This document shows, one piece after another, positions 55,057 through 64,000 of a stretch of 64,000 bases of DNA; position 1 is the first letter of the stretch; each line of letters begins with the position of its first letter. The translations under genes and the position numbers were made by a program. The DNA is taken from assembly GCF_001046635.1 (NCBI RefSeq), contig NZ_KQ130452.1, positions 794,668-858,667 of the forward strand. Reading direction: 5' to 3'. The DNA is from Novosphingobium barchaimii LL02 (GTDB lineage Bacteria > Pseudomonadota > Alphaproteobacteria > Sphingomonadales > Sphingomonadaceae). The notes under the pieces were generated by a model that did no database searches, was not told where the DNA came from, and was given only the letters and a program-made list of their open reading frames with translations.

Positions 55057-55317
55057 TTAGCGACCGCCTCGCCTGCACTCGCCCTGGCCGATCACGTTAA
55101 AGCCCTTCGCCCGGGCCATGCAGGCATTACCGAATGTTTCCTGCTTGCGGCCTCTCGCCGCGCATACCGGCGCATATTCACGGGTGCAGATGGCGGGTTT
55201 TTCAGGACGGGGAGGCCGTGGTCGATGCGGGCGATCCGGGCCCGGCATGGTTTCCAGGCAACCGGCAAGAACCAGTACGGTGGCAAGGCTCAACGCGTGC
55301 ACGAGATAAGGCTTCAT
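55057..55317 (-). CDS. Small lipoprotein with Kazal-like domain
   Basis: An 86-residue protein. A lipoprotein signal (LSLATVLVLAGCLETMPG) is followed by a Pro/Arg-rich linker (RPHRPRPPRPEKP) and a single Kazal-type module: CTREYAPVCA, TFGNACMARA and GQGEC give four of the usual six cysteines with normal spacing. Kazal domains commonly inhibit serine proteases; whether this one does is unknown. The start has a strong AAGGGAGAA site. A frame 22 codons longer has no signal peptide and is rejected. Confidence 0.78.
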   Translation of the reverse strand: MKPYLVHALSLATVLVLAGCLETMPGPDRPHRPRPPRPEKPAICTREYAPVCAARGRKQETFGNACMARAKGFNVIGQGECRRGGR

Positions 55318-55538
55318 GACTTCTCCCTTCAGTCCGGTCCATGCCGAAGGACGCACCGTGCGCCTGCAAGGCTTTCGTTGCAAGGCACTGCAAACTGTTA
55401 AGCGGCCTCTGCTTAGGATATGACCTGAGCACCGGCAGGCCGCAGAACGCTAAGGATTGCCTACAAGACTCGCCATGCGACGAACTCGCGACTAAGGGAG
55501 CCGCAAACGAATCCCTCGCGAGAAGGAAGCTGCTCTCC

Positions 55539-55976
55539 ATGCGCATTGCGATCGCATCCGACCACGCCGCCGTCGACCTCAAGGCGGTCTTGCGCGAATA
55601 TCTCATCGGAGCCGGGCACGAAGTCGCCGATCTTGGCCCCGAGACGGCCGACCGCGTCGACTACCCCGACTATGGCTACAAGCTGGCATCGGTCGTTGCC
55701 GACGGCACCGTGCAGTTCGGCGTCGCCCTGTGCGGCTCGGGCATTGGCATCTCGATGGCCGTCAACCGTGACCCGGCCTGCCGCTGCGCGCTGGTGGGTG
55801 AGCCGCTTTCGGCAGCCCTCGCCCGCGAGCACAATGACGCTAACGTCATTGCCATGGGTGCACGCCTGACCGGCGAAGACATGGCCAAGGCCTGCCTCGA
55901 CGCTTTCTTCTCCACCGAGTTCGGCGGCGGCCGCCATGCAGGCCGCGTCGAGAAGCTCTCCAATCCGTCCTTCTGA
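55539..55976 (+). CDS. rpiB: Ribose 5-phosphate isomerase B
   Basis: A 145-residue RpiB/LacAB-type isomerase interconverting ribose 5-phosphate and ribulose 5-phosphate. Motifs are [13 protein letters not shown] (phosphate and base residues), DYPDYGYK, the active-site cysteine in [15 protein letters not shown], and [15 protein letters not shown]. The start at 55539 matches the family and has AAGGAAG upstream; the frame is open 66 codons earlier but is not protein-like. glyA follows after 14 bases. Confidence 0.94.
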   Translation: MRIAIASDHAAVDLKAVLREYLIGAGHEVADLGPETADRVDYPDYGYKLASVVADGTVQFGVALCGSGIGISMAVNRDPACRCALVGEPLSAALAREHNDANVIAMGARLTGEDMAKACLDAFFSTEFGGGRHAGRVEKLSNPSF

Positions 55977-55990
55977 AGGAGCCTGAACCC

Positions 55991-57289
55991 ATGACCGTAG
56001 AAACCGCCATCCGTTCACCCGGCTTCTTCAGCGACACTCTTGCGCAGAGCGACCCCGCCATTGCCAAGGCGATCGGCAGCGAACTCAAGCGCGAGCGCAA
56101 GCAGATCGAACTGATCGCTTCGGAAAACATCGTCTCCAAGGCCGTGCTCGAAGCGCAAGGTTCGGTGCTGACCAACAAATATGCCGAAGGCTACCCCGGC
56201 AAGCGCTACTATCAGGGCTGCGAGCCTTCGGATGAAGTCGAAACCCTCGCCATCGAGCGCGCCAAGCAGTTGTTCGACTGCGGCTTCGCCAACGTCCAGC
56301 CCCACTCGGGGGCGCAGGCCAACGGCGCGGTGCTGCTCGCGACCGTGAAGCCCGGCGACACCGTCATGGGCATGAGCCTCGACGCCGGCGGCCACCTCAC
56401 CCACGGCGCCCGCGCTGCACTGTCGGGCAAGTGGTTCAACGCCGTGCAGTACGGCGTGACCAAGGACACCCACCTGATCGACTACGATCAGGTCGAAGCC
56501 CTGGCGCGTGAGCATAACCCCAAGCTCATCATCGCCGGTGGCTCCGCCTATCCGCGCATCATCGATTTCAAGCGCATGCGCGAGATCGCCGATGCCGTCG
56601 GCGCGATCTTCCAGGTCGACATGGCCCACTTCGCCGGCCTCGTCGCGGCCGGTGAGCATCCCTCGCCCTTCCCCCACGCCCACATCGCCACCACCACCAC
56701 GCACAAGACCTTGCGCGGTCCGCGCGGCGGCATGATCCTCACCAACGACGAGGCGCTGGCCAAGAAGATCAACTCGGCGGTCTTCCCCGGCCTCCAGGGC
56801 GGCCCGCTGATGCACGTCATCGCTGCCAAAGCCGTGGCCTTCGGTGAAGCGCTACGTCCCGAGTTCAAGGACTACTCCAGGCGCGTCATCGAGAACGCCC
56901 AAGTTCTGGCCGCAACACTCAAGGCACGCGGTGCGGCGATCGTCTCGGGCGGCACCGACACGCACCTGGCACTGATCGACCTCTCGCCGCTGGGCGTGAC
57001 CGGCAAGGACGCCGACGAGGCGTTGGAGCGTGCAGGCATCACCTGCAACAAGAACGGCATCCCGTTCGACCCGCTGCCGCCGATGAAGACCAGCGGCATC
57101 CGCGTGGGTTCGCCCGCCGGCACCACGCGCGGTTTCGGCCCGGCAGAGTTCCGCCAGATCGGCGAGATGGTCGCCGATGTTCTTGACGGTCTTGCCAAGT
57201 GCGGCGAATCCGGTGACGCTCAGGTGGAGCAGAACGTGCGCACGCGCGTTGAAGCGCTGTGTGATCGTTTCCCCATCTACGAGGACTGA
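55991..57289 (+). CDS. glyA: Serine hydroxymethyltransferase
   Basis: A 432-residue PLP enzyme converting serine and tetrahydrofolate to glycine and 5,10-methylene-THF, the main one-carbon source. The PLP lysine is Lys239 in [14 protein letters not shown]. Other landmarks are [27 protein letters not shown] and [17 protein letters not shown] precedes the ATG. It is followed after 4 bases by a small membrane protein gene and then nrdR, the usual glyA-nrdR neighbourhood. Confidence 0.98.
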   Translation: MTVETAIRSPGFFSDTLAQSDPAIAKAIGSELKRERKQIELIASENIVSKAVLEAQGSVLTNKYAEGYPGKRYYQGCEPSDEVETLAIERAKQLFDCGFANVQPHSGAQANGAVLLATVKPGDTVMGMSLDAGGHLTHGARAALSGKWFNAVQYGVTKDTHLIDYDQVEALAREHNPKLIIAGGSAYPRIIDFKRMREIADAVGAIFQVDMAHFAGLVAAGEHPSPFPHAHIATTTTHKTLRGPRGGMILTNDEALAKKINSAVFPGLQGGPLMHVIAAKAVAFGEALRPEFKDYSRRVIENAQVLAATLKARGAAIVSGGTDTHLALIDLSPLGVTGKDADEALERAGITCNKNGIPFDPLPPMKTSGIRVGSPAGTTRGFGPAEFRQIGEMVADVLDGLAKCGESGDAQVEQNVRTRVEALCDRFPIYED

Positions 57290-57293
57290 CCTT

Positions 57294-57521
57294 ATGACTG
57301 ACCCCCAGCGCCCCAACAACACTGGTGATTTCGTGACCGACGCGCGCCAGGAACTCGCCGGAATGCTCAGCGATGGCCTCAGCCATCCCTCGACCAAGCC
57401 GGTTCTGGTATGGGGCGCTGTGGGCGCGGTCGCGGGCGCGTTTCTTCCATTCGTGTCGATCGGCCTCGGCCTGGCGGCAGGTGCGGGCTACAAGTTCTAC
57501 AAGCGCGTCCGGCCCGAATGA
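57294..57521 (+). CDS. Small membrane protein between glyA and nrdR
   Basis: A 75-residue protein: a polar N terminus (TDPQRPNNTGDFVTDARQEL), then a Gly/Ala-rich hydrophobic segment (VLVWGAVGAVAGAFLPFVSIGLGLAAGAG) that probably makes a helical hairpin, ending in a basic KFYKRVRPE. No known domain. It starts 4 bases after the glyA stop and lies 29 bases before nrdR, so it is co-transcribed. Confidence 0.68.
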   Translation: MTDPQRPNNTGDFVTDARQELAGMLSDGLSHPSTKPVLVWGAVGAVAGAFLPFVSIGLGLAAGAGYKFYKRVRPE

Positions 57522-57550
57522 TCGCCTCGTATCTGAAAGTACCTGACTGA

Positions 57551-58027
57551 ATGCGCTGTCCTTTTTGCGCCCACGACGATTCCCAGGTCAAGGACAGCCG
57601 CCCGACCGAGGATGCCACCGCGATCCGCCGCCGCCGCCAGTGTTCCAGTTGCGGCGCGCGCTTCACCACGTTTGAACGGGTGCAGCTACGTGAGATCGTG
57701 GTGGTAAAAAGCAACGATTCTGTCGGTGAACCGCGCCGCGAACCGTTCGACCGCGCCAAGATCGAGCAGTCCGTCACCCTCGCCTGCCGCAAGCGCGCGA
57801 TCGAGCGCGAGAAGATCGACCGTCTCGTCTCGGGCGTACAGCGCCAGGTCGAAACTTCGGGAGAGACCGAAGTCCCGTCTCGCGTTATCGGGGAACTGGT
57901 CATGGAAGGCCTGCGCCAGCTCGATTCGGTAGCCTATATCCGCTTCGCCAGCGTCTACCGCGCCTTCAATGAGGCGAAGGATTTCGAAGAATTTGCAGGA
58001 ACGGTGCGCGATGTCGGCGTCAATTGA
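57551..58027 (+). CDS. nrdR: Transcriptional repressor NrdR
   Basis: A 158-residue repressor of ribonucleotide reductase genes. The N-terminal zinc ribbon (CPFCAHDD ... [12 protein letters not shown]) binds DNA; the ATP-cone domain from about residue 49 senses ATP/dATP. The targets, nrd genes, are not in this window. The C terminus overlaps the next gene by 17 bases. Confidence 0.96.
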   Translation: MRCPFCAHDDSQVKDSRPTEDATAIRRRRQCSSCGARFTTFERVQLREIVVVKSNDSVGEPRREPFDRAKIEQSVTLACRKRAIEREKIDRLVSGVQRQVETSGETEVPSRVIGELVMEGLRQLDSVAYIRFASVYRAFNEAKDFEEFAGTVRDVGVN

Positions 58028-58772
58028 ATTGAAGAAGCCGGTCATCGTACTGGTCCGCCCGCAGTTGGGTGAGAACATCGGCAAAACGGCGCGCGCAATG
58101 CTCAATTTCGGGCTTACCGAACTGCGCCTCGTCACCCCGCGCGATGGCTGGCCCAATCCGTCGGCCGGTCCCGCAGCGGCGGGCGCCGACGAAGTTCTGG
58201 AACATGCGCAGGTGTTCGAATCTCTGGCCGATGCTGTGTCCGACTGCGCCAACGTCTATGCCACCACGGTGCGCAAACGCGGCGTTACCAAGCCTGTCGT
58301 GACGCCCGAGCAAGCCGCGCGTGAGGTTCACACCGCGCCGGGCCGCTCAGCCTATGTGTTCGGGCCTGAGCGTTCGGGGCTGGAGACGGAGGACGTGGCG
58401 CTGGCCCGCGCGATCCTGACGGTGCCGATCAATCCGCAGTTCGCCTCGCTCAACCTCGCGCAGGCGGTGATCCTGTGCAGTTACGAGTGGTCGAAGGGTG
58501 TCCCTACAGGCGTGGAGAGCGGCCTTGCCCAGCCCACCGTCGAGGACCTCCTCCCGCCTGCCCCGCAAGAAGAGCTGGAAGGCATGATCGGCCAGTTCGA
58601 GACGCTGCTGGGTCCGACTAAGTATTTCTACCCCGAGAGCCGGGCCAACGCCAGCCGGCTTACCTTGCGCAACATGCTGACCAAGCCGGGCTGGAACAGC
58701 CTTGAAGTCCGCACGATGCGCGGCGTCCTGAGCGCTCTGGGCGGTAACCGCAAACCGCGTCCGATCGAATAG
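58011..58772 (+). CDS. SpoU-type RNA 2'-O-methyltransferase, TrmJ-like
   Basis: A 253-residue SPOUT methyltransferase. The SAM-knot motifs are all present: [30 protein letters not shown] and [20 protein letters not shown]. It matches the TrmJ/YfiF group that modifies tRNA position 32; the exact substrate is inferred. Its ATG lies inside the end of nrdR (17-base overlap), implying coupling; an AGGA is upstream. Confidence 0.85.
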   Translation: MSASIELKKPVIVLVRPQLGENIGKTARAMLNFGLTELRLVTPRDGWPNPSAGPAAAGADEVLEHAQVFESLADAVSDCANVYATTVRKRGVTKPVVTPEQAAREVHTAPGRSAYVFGPERSGLETEDVALARAILTVPINPQFASLNLAQAVILCSYEWSKGVPTGVESGLAQPTVEDLLPPAPQEELEGMIGQFETLLGPTKYFYPESRANASRLTLRNMLTKPGWNSLEVRTMRGVLSALGGNRKPRPIE

Positions 58773-58867
58773 GCGGCGATTAGACCGGATCGGGCTGGTA
58801 TTTGGCTTGGCAGCTTCGCCTAACGCACATATTATTCGGCGACCGTTTATTTCGGGAGCCCGCTGTA

Positions 58868-59125
58868 ATGATCCGCGCTTTGTTGTTTGTTGCCCTTGCC
58901 GCGCCCGTCGCCGCGATTGCGGCGCCAGTTCCGGCTGAGGAAAAGGTCGACAAAGCGGCGGCACCCGCTGCGGAAAAGAAGGTATGCCGAAAGATCGGCG
59001 AAACAGGCTCGCGTATGGCCAAGCGTTTTTGCCTTACGCCAACCCAATGGCAGCAGGTCGACGCCAACAACAGCCAAAGCGCAAGCACGATCCTTAACCG
59101 CAACGCCGATCAGGTTCAGCACTGA
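58868..59125 (+). CDS. Small exported protein with a cysteine pair
   Basis: An 85-residue protein. A signal peptide (IRALLFVALAAPVAAIAA) is followed by an Ala/Lys-rich spacer and VCRKIGETGSRMAKRFCLTP, with two cysteines 15 residues apart that may form a periplasmic disulfide. The TQWQQV after it is a helix. No known domain. GGGAG precedes the ATG. Confidence 0.7.
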   Translation: MIRALLFVALAAPVAAIAAPVPAEEKVDKAAAPAAEKKVCRKIGETGSRMAKRFCLTPTQWQQVDANNSQSASTILNRNADQVQH

Positions 59126-59195
59126 CTTTCATGCCCTGAAGTTCATTCCGAACCACGCAATCCGCCGGTAACCGACCGGCGCGCAATCTTGGTCG

Positions 59196-59223
59196 TTGAC
59201 TCTGCGGCCCAACCCGCTAAGGG
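59196..59223 (+). promoter_or_regulatory. Candidate housekeeping promoter for rpsD
   Basis: TTGACT (59196-59201) and TAAGGG (59218-59223) with a 16-base spacer, about 165 bases before the rpsD start. The -35 is good and the -10 weak, as usual in alphaproteobacteria. The leader downstream has several GC-rich inverted repeats that may regulate S4 synthesis; none resembles a leader I know. Confidence 0.4.
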
Positions 59224-59390
59224 CCACCCCTTCACATGGCACCTGCGTTTCGCAGGCCTGCCCATTCGGCCCCGCACCCCGGTGAAGCGGCGGCCGCATC
59301 CAGTGCAAATATGGCTGGATGGTGCACCCCGGGAAACTACGGATCGCGCAGCCACAGTGGCAGCGCGGCAGCAGAACGGAAAGTAAGACT

Positions 59391-60005
59391 ATGTCGAAGC
59401 GTAACGCATCGAAGTACAAGCTCGATCGCCGCATGGGCGAGAACATCTGGGGCCGTCCCAAGAGCTCGGTCAACCGCCGCAGCTACGGCCCCGGCCAGCA
59501 CGGTCAGCGCCGCAAGAGCAAGGTTTCGGACTACGGTCTCCAGCTGCGCGCCAAGCAGAAGCTCAAGGGCTACTACGGCGACGTGACCGAGAAGCAGTTC
59601 AAGCGCACCTACCAGGAAGCGTCGTCCATGAAGGGCGATACCAGCCAGAACCTGATCGGCCTGCTCGAGCAGCGTCTGGACATGGTCGTGTACCGCGCAA
59701 AGTTCGCGCCGACCATCTTCTCGGCTCGCCAGGTCGTTTCGCATGGTCACATCCGCGTCAACGGCGTGAAGTGCAACATTGCGTCGCGCCGCATCCGCGT
59801 TGGTGACGTCATCAGCCTCGGCACGAAGGCGAAGGAAATGGCGCTCATCATCGAAGCCCAGAACCTGCCCGAGCGCGAAGTCCCCGACTATGTCGCTCAG
59901 GACGGCACCGACAAGGTGACATTCGTTCGCGTTCCGACGCTGGACGAAGTGCCTTACCCGGTGAAGATGGAACCGAATCTGGTCGTCGAGTTCTACTCGC
60001 GCTGA
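59391..60005 (+). CDS. rpsD: 30S ribosomal protein S4
   Basis: A 204-residue primary 16S rRNA-binding protein. It begins [20 protein letters not shown], has the [21 protein letters not shown] segment, and an S4-type RNA-binding domain around [31 protein letters not shown]. It lacks the N-terminal zinc cysteines of some S4 forms. GGAAAG is 7 bases before the ATG; the open frame further upstream is leader. Here it is separate from the alpha ribosomal operon. Confidence 0.98.
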   Translation: MSKRNASKYKLDRRMGENIWGRPKSSVNRRSYGPGQHGQRRKSKVSDYGLQLRAKQKLKGYYGDVTEKQFKRTYQEASSMKGDTSQNLIGLLEQRLDMVVYRAKFAPTIFSARQVVSHGHIRVNGVKCNIASRRIRVGDVISLGTKAKEMALIIEAQNLPEREVPDYVAQDGTDKVTFVRVPTLDEVPYPVKMEPNLVVEFYSR

Positions 60006-60042
60006 TCCGGTTTTCCCGGTTGATCGGGGAAAACGAAATACG

Positions 60043-60072
60043 AAAGGGCGGTCCTGCTGGGCTGCCCTTTTT
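60043..60072 (+). terminator. Terminator after rpsD
   Basis: AAAGGGC (60043-60049) pairs with GCCCTTT (60064-60070), followed by T. A weaker hairpin (GGTTTTCCC...GGGGAAAAC, about 60009-60033) precedes it. Confidence 0.65.
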
Positions 60073-60156
60073 GCATTCGCTTCGGACATAAAAAATCATA
60101 CGATTCGCGTGAGTTGTAAGGGAACTGCCGCAGCTTTACGGCATTGACCATTCACC

Positions 60157-60345
60157 ATGACACGCTACCGTTTCGTCACCCCGCACCGCACCGGAAAATG
60201 GTATGCGGACCTCAAGACCGCACAGCGCCACGCGTGCGAGATCGGCGCCGGTTTCCTCGATGAAATGACCGGCCGTTTCGTCGCCTACGTCGAGACGATG
60301 CTAGAAGTCGCCGCCGACGGACAGGAGCAGGCCGAGGCAGCTTGA
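60157..60345 (+). CDS. Small hypothetical protein, 62 residues
   Basis: A short, basic-to-acidic soluble protein (TRYRFVTPHRTGKWYADLKT, then AQRHACEIGAGFLDEMTGRF) with a WYADL motif. No domain that I know. Codon use is normal for the genome. No good ribosome-binding site is seen. The gap before rpsD's terminator and the decayed gene after it leave it isolated. Confidence 0.55.
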   Translation: MTRYRFVTPHRTGKWYADLKTAQRHACEIGAGFLDEMTGRFVAYVETMLEVAADGQEQAEAA

Positions 60346-60479
60346 TCAGGCTGCCTCTCACTACCCCAGTTTGCGAGCAGACCTAGTAATGAGCAATAAT
60401 GCATCGCTGCGATTTCGCATCGTATTGCGTGCATTCCCGTTTATCAGGGAACGGTGCAGTCCCGGGAATGTAACCGGTT
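60346..60479. other. Non-coding spacer
   Basis: About 130 bases before the decayed peptidase with lower GC. I see no gene, only a weak GGGAA-type inverted repeat around 60440-60470. Confidence 0.4.
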
Positions 60480-61010
60480 CTAAGGATTGCCAGCGGAGCG
60501 CAGCCGGCATTCCATAAACCTAGGCCGTGTCACATCGGCATTCAGATCAAGGTCGCCGTGGACGATCAAGACCGGCATTGTATAGGCCGACCCATTCGGC
60601 ATGTGATACCCTCGTGACATGCGAGGTCCATGCCCGATCAGTTTGAGACGCGGTGAATATCTTCGCCGAATTGCCGTCGATAGCAATCACATCTGCCGAT
60701 TGAATCTTACGATCTGCCTGGTGGCATTGCTGGTGATCCCAACGGCGTAGATCAGTTGATTGTCGGTAGGCGAGATCAACGGCCGACTCGTTTGCCCGGC
60801 CGCATTGGGGCAAGGATCGGACTAGCCCGCCCCCTTTCACGAAATCGACCGACCAAAGATGTCACCGCGCCCTTGGTAGGCTGGACGACAGCGATCGTGG
60901 GACCGCCCAGCGAGAGACCGATGTCGCTTGCCGCTTCACGCTCGCCGAAGGCCGCTGAGAGATGCGCCGCATCCTCCGCGTTCGCCGCCCCTACCCGATT
61001 TCGGCCGTAA
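60480..61010 (-). pseudogene. Remnant of an S9-type (prolyl oligopeptidase-like) serine peptidase
   Basis: Pieces of one protein occur in order on the minus strand in different frames. A first part near 60790-61000 reads AAFGEREAASDIGLSLGG and TIAVVQPTKGAVTSLV, as in the start of a beta-propeller. The middle pieces are TDNQLIYAVGITSNATRQIV (about 60695-60770) and ADVIAIDGNSAKIFTASQTD (about 60650-60705). The last part (60480-60600) reads MPVLIVHGDLDLNADVTRPR, the region around the catalytic Asp of the alpha/beta-hydrolase domain. The catalytic Ser region is missing, so a large internal deletion plus frameshifts have destroyed it. Confidence 0.5.
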
Positions 61011-61048
61011 CGCTATTAGCCCTCCTTTATTTTTCTACTGTTTCCGCT

Positions 61049-62179
61049 TCACTCCTTGCGGAAATAATCCCGACGGAAGTCAGCCGCGAAGGCTGTGAAC
61101 CGCTGCTCCGCGATCGCATCACGCATACCCTGCATCAGTTGCTGGTAGAACGAGATGTTATGCTCGGTCAGCAACATCGCGCCCAGCATCTCGCCAGCCT
61201 TGATGAGGTGGTGCAGGTAGGCGCGGGTATAGGTTGCGCAGGTCGGGCATGAGCAGCGCGGGTCGACCGGGCCGGTGTCCTCTGCATGGCGGGCATTGCG
61301 CATGTTGAGAGGGCCGCTCCACGTGAACGCCTGCCCGTTCCGGCCAGAGCGTGTGGGCAACACGCAGTCGAACATGTCGACCCCGCGTTCCACCGCGCCG
61401 ACGAGATCGTCGGGCTTGCCTACGCCCATAAGGTAACGCGGACGGTCTGCCGGAAGCTGGCCCGGCGCAAAATCGAGCGTCGAGAACATCGCTTCCTGCC
61501 CCTCACCCACTGCCAGGCCGCCGATAGCGTAGCCGTCGAAGCCGATCTCGGCCAAGGCGTCGGCGCTGGTCTTGCGCAGGCTTTCGTCCAAAGCGCCCTG
61601 CTGGATACCGAACAGTGCCGAACATTCCGCATGATCGCCGCCGGCATCGAAGGCCTCGCGACTGCGCTTTGCCCAGCGCATCGACATTTCCATCGAGCGG
61701 GCGATAACATCGCGGGGCTGGTCGATCTTGGGGCACTCATCGAAGCACATGACGATGTCCGAACCCAGCAGGCGCTGGATTTCCATCGACCGCTCCGGGC
61801 TTAACATGTGGCGCGAGCCGTCGATGTGGCTGGCGAAGGTCACGCCCTCCTCGGTAATCTTGCGCAGTTCAGACAGGCTCATAACCTGATAGCCGCCGCT
61901 GTCCGTCAGGATCGGGCGGTCCCAGTTCATGAACTTGTGCAGACCGCCAAGGCGGGCCATCCGCTCGGCGCCGGGGCGCAGCATGAGGTGGTAGGTATTA
62001 CCCAGGATGATGTCGGCGCCGGTGGCGCGAACGTCCTGCGGCTTCATCGCCTTGACCGTGGCGGCGGTGCCGACCGGCATGAAGGCAGGCGTCCGGATTT
62101 CGCCGCGGCGCATCTGGATGACGCCGGTGCGGGCCTTGCCTTCGGTGGCGTGGATGGTGAACTGGAAACGGGGCTTCAT
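61049..62179 (-). CDS. tgt: Queuine tRNA-ribosyltransferase
   Basis: A 376-residue enzyme that exchanges guanine-34 of GUN-anticodon tRNAs for preQ1. Motifs are [23 protein letters not shown], the substrate site MCFDECP, the catalytic Asp in [13 protein letters not shown], and the zinc site CSCPTC with the His in TEHN. Length is typical. Its start codon ATG at 62179 fits the family N terminus. The partner queA is not adjacent in this window. Confidence 0.97.
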   Translation of the reverse strand: MKPRFQFTIHATEGKARTGVIQMRRGEIRTPAFMPVGTAATVKAMKPQDVRATGADIILGNTYHLMLRPGAERMARLGGLHKFMNWDRPILTDSGGYQVMSLSELRKITEEGVTFASHIDGSRHMLSPERSMEIQRLLGSDIVMCFDECPKIDQPRDVIARSMEMSMRWAKRSREAFDAGGDHAECSALFGIQQGALDESLRKTSADALAEIGFDGYAIGGLAVGEGQEAMFSTLDFAPGQLPADRPRYLMGVGKPDDLVGAVERGVDMFDCVLPTRSGRNGQAFTWSGPLNMRNARHAEDTGPVDPRCSCPTCATYTRAYLHHLIKAGEMLGAMLLTEHNISFYQQLMQGMRDAIAEQRFTAFAADFRRDYFRKE

Positions 62180-62198
62180 GCCCCGCCCGTTACAGTCA

Positions 62199-63251
62199 TC
62201 AGAAGCCGTAGACCAGCGAGAAGCGCGAAATCGTATCGGTCTTAAGCGAACCGATAGGCGGCGAGGTTTCGTGCTCGATCGCGTAGGACAGCTTGGCCTT
62301 GAGGCGCTTGCTCATCGCCGTCTCCAGCGCGGTCAGCGAGGTGAAGGTGCTGTTGTCCGACCCGACATAACTGCTGGCGTCCTGGCTCAACTTTATCGTG
62401 GAGTTGATCTTCCAGTCGAAATCGATCGAAGTGAGGACCGACCACGTGGTCTCGTTAGGCTCATCCACGTAATTGATGCGGCGCACGGCGGGACCCGCTT
62501 CCAGCGAAAGCGTCATCGTGCGGCCATTGAGCACGCGGTAACCAAGACCGCCCGAGAGCGTATAACGATCTTCGAAACCCTGAATGCGGTCGCGTTCATA
62601 CTGGGTGCGCGCATAGGTGAAGAACCCGTCATTCAGAGTGTAGCGCGGCTGGTAGCTCGCGGAATATTGTTCCCGGGTGACGACGCCGCGATCTTCCTGA
62701 TAATCGGCGCGGGCCTGCACGATGTGCTCCCACTCGATACCCTTGCGGTTGAAATTGAGGGCCGCAGTGAAGCCGAAGTTGTCAGTGTTGCCGGTGGAAC
62801 GGAAAGCACCCAGCTCGATCTGGCCCTTCCACAGTTCCAGCGGGCCGGAAGCGCGGATGCGCGCCAGTTCTGCCTCCGTCTTGGCGGCAAGCTCCTTTGC
62901 CCGGCGGTCGAGGTAGGCACGGTGCAGACCCTTGATCTCGTCCTTATCATAGGGCTGCGTCGCCTGCGCGAACTTCACCATCGCGGCAACGGCGGCGCTG
63001 TCGTCAGTCTTCATCGCTTCGTCGAGCATCGCACGCACCTGCTTGGCCATATGCGGCTGCCCGGCAGGTACGTAGGGCACAAACTCGGGATAAGGCGGGA
63101 GATCGAGTTCCAGCGGCGGCGGCGGCATGTCGGGCAGCAGGACAAGCTGATCCTCCGGCTCCTGCGCATGGACAGGAACGGCGATCAACAGGATGGGGAG
63201 GCTGGCGAGAACCCGGCGGTGCGTCGTCATCACAGCAGCGTAACCGGTCAT
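62199..63251 (-). CDS. DUF481 outer-membrane beta-barrel protein
   Basis: A 350-residue exported protein: signal peptide ([17 protein letters not shown]), a Pro-rich segment ([20 protein letters not shown]), a helical stretch, then a DUF481 (YdiY-like) barrel with [19 protein letters not shown] and alternating strands to a terminal Phe (SRFSLVYGF). The role is unknown. The ATG at 63251 overlaps the permease stop (ATGA); an ATG at 63230, closer to the signal peptide, is an alternative. It lies 19 bases before tgt on the same strand. Confidence 0.82.
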   Translation of the reverse strand: MTGYAAVMTTHRRVLASLPILLIAVPVHAQEPEDQLVLLPDMPPPPLELDLPPYPEFVPYVPAGQPHMAKQVRAMLDEAMKTDDSAAVAAMVKFAQATQPYDKDEIKGLHRAYLDRRAKELAAKTEAELARIRASGPLELWKGQIELGAFRSTGNTDNFGFTAALNFNRKGIEWEHIVQARADYQEDRGVVTREQYSASYQPRYTLNDGFFTYARTQYERDRIQGFEDRYTLSGGLGYRVLNGRTMTLSLEAGPAVRRINYVDEPNETTWSVLTSIDFDWKINSTIKLSQDASSYVGSDNSTFTSLTALETAMSKRLKAKLSYAIEHETSPPIGSLKTDTISRFSLVYGF

Positions 63252-64000
63252 GTGCGCAGGCGCCACCCGGTACGGAACACCCAGCTGATGAAACCGACAC
63301 AAATTACGAGGAAAAGCAGTGTCAAAGCTACCGACAGTCCGATCGGGACATCAGATGTGCCGTAGAACGTCCAGCGCAGGCCGTTGACCAGATAAACGAT
63401 CGGATTGGCCATCGCCACCGAGCGCCAAGGCTCAGGCAACGTGTCGATCGAGTAGAAGGTGCCGCCAAGAAAGGTCAGCGGCGTAAGGATCAGCATCGGC
63501 ACGATCGTCAGCTTCTCAAAGCTGTCCGCCCATATGCCCAGGATGAACCCGAAGAGCGAGAAACTCGCCGAAACCAGCAGGATATAGCAGAACGCATAAA
63601 ACGGATGCGCGATAGAATAATCGACGCAGAAACTGGCCGTTGCCAAGATGATAGCGGCCAGGATCAATGACTTGGTGGCCGCTGCACCTACGAAGCCGAC
63701 CAGCGTCTCACCCACGCCCACGGGCGCGGAGAGCAGTTCGTAGATCGCCCCGGTGAAGCGCGGCATGTAGATGCCGAAGCTGGCGTTGGAGGTGCTTTCG
63801 CCCAGGATCGTGAGCAGCAGCAGGCCAGGGACGATGAAGGCGCCGTAGTTCACCCCGCCGACGCCGCCGGCCATCTGGCTGCCGATGGCAGCGCCGAAGA
63901 CGACGAAGTAGAGCGTTGTGGTCAGCACAGGCGCCAGGATAGACTGCATCGCCGTGCGGAAGGCGCGCATCAGTTCCTGCTTGTAGATCGTCCAGGCGGA
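63248..64000 (-). CDS. ABC-2 type transporter permease, C-terminal part
   Basis: About 250 residues of a membrane protein with six hydrophobic helices; the frame is still open at the right edge (KQELMRAFRTAMQSILAPVL continues an ABC-2 permease N terminus), so the true start lies beyond the window. Typical segments are NYGAFIVPGLLLLTILGEST, FEKLTIVPMLILTPLTFLGGTFYSIDTLP and ANPIVYLVNGLRWTFYG. Such permeases export lipids, polysaccharides or drugs with a separate ATPase; the substrate is unknown. Confidence 0.85.
   Translation of the reverse strand, partial: SAWTIYKQELMRAFRTAMQSILAPVLTTTLYFVVFGAAIGSQMAGGVGGVNYGAFIVPGLLLLTILGESTSNASFGIYMPRFTGAIYELLSAPVGVGETLVGFVGAAATKSLILAAIILATASFCVDYSIAHPFYAFCYILLVSASFSLFGFILGIWADSFEKLTIVPMLILTPLTFLGGTFYSIDTLPEPWRSVAMANPIVYLVNGLRWTFYGTSDVPIGLSVALTLLFLVICVGFISWVFRTGWRLRT

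Noticed and set aside
55341-55538. N-terminal extension of rpiB
   Set aside because: The frame is open but cysteine-rich without family match; the ATG at 55539 has a good ribosome site and is the family start.
60756-61010. An 84-codon + strand ORF
   Set aside because: It is the complement of the decayed peptidase and has no features of its own.

Overview
The window is a GC-rich chromosomal segment (mostly about 60-66% GC by eye) from an alphaproteobacterium, most likely a member of the Sphingomonadales such as Novosphingobium or a relative. The indications are the gene orders glyQ-glyS-ppdK, mreBCD-mrdA-rodA and yqeY-dnaG-rpoD, a PEP-CTERM protein, a glutaredoxin/MauE fusion, a RibB protein with a degenerate RibA-like half, and dispersed palindromes of the type found between sphingomonad genes. 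It is almost entirely housekeeping chromosome: there is no prophage, IS element, CRISPR array or plasmid function. The genus call is inference from protein style and synteny.

Left part (1-20 kb): the end of an MFS transporter coupled to cysK, then hisI, comF and a methyltransferase; the block glyQ-glyS-ppdK; two tandem TraB/GumN-type exported proteins; rplY-pth; a PEP-CTERM protein behind a very good sigma-54 promoter, facing a TPR lipoprotein; the GTPase ychF; a MerR regulator divergent from a glutaredoxin/MauE membrane protein across a textbook MerR-type promoter; and mutL with a small lipoprotein.

Middle (20-42 kb): the cell-elongation operon mreB-mreC-mreD-mrdA-rodA; three identical tRNA-Lys(CTT) genes; a PilZ protein; tamA-tamB with a translationally coupled small lipoprotein; a YihY-type membrane protein; an SDR and a crotonase; a riboflavin pair (HTH-RibBX fusion, then ribH); a 151-base inverted-repeat element followed by an AT-richer stretch with a small ORF and a MarR-like regulator; and eno.

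Right part (42-64 kb): a four-gene set of small membrane proteins resembling the enterobacterial yqjD-yqjE-yqjK cluster; greA; carA - unknown gene - carB; the macromolecular-synthesis genes yqeY-dnaG-rpoD; a Kazal-like lipoprotein; rpiB-glyA-small membrane protein-nrdR-RNA methyltransferase; rpsD; a decayed S9-type peptidase; tgt; a DUF481 outer-membrane protein; and the end of an ABC-2 permease that runs off the window.

The points most worth following are the MerR-controlled, apparently leaderless glutaredoxin/MauE gene; the sigma-54 promoter of the PEP-CTERM gene; the HTH-RibBX fusion with a palindrome at its start; the conserved-looking unknown gene between carA and carB; the structured inverted-repeat element; and an AT-rich in-frame segment inside glyS.
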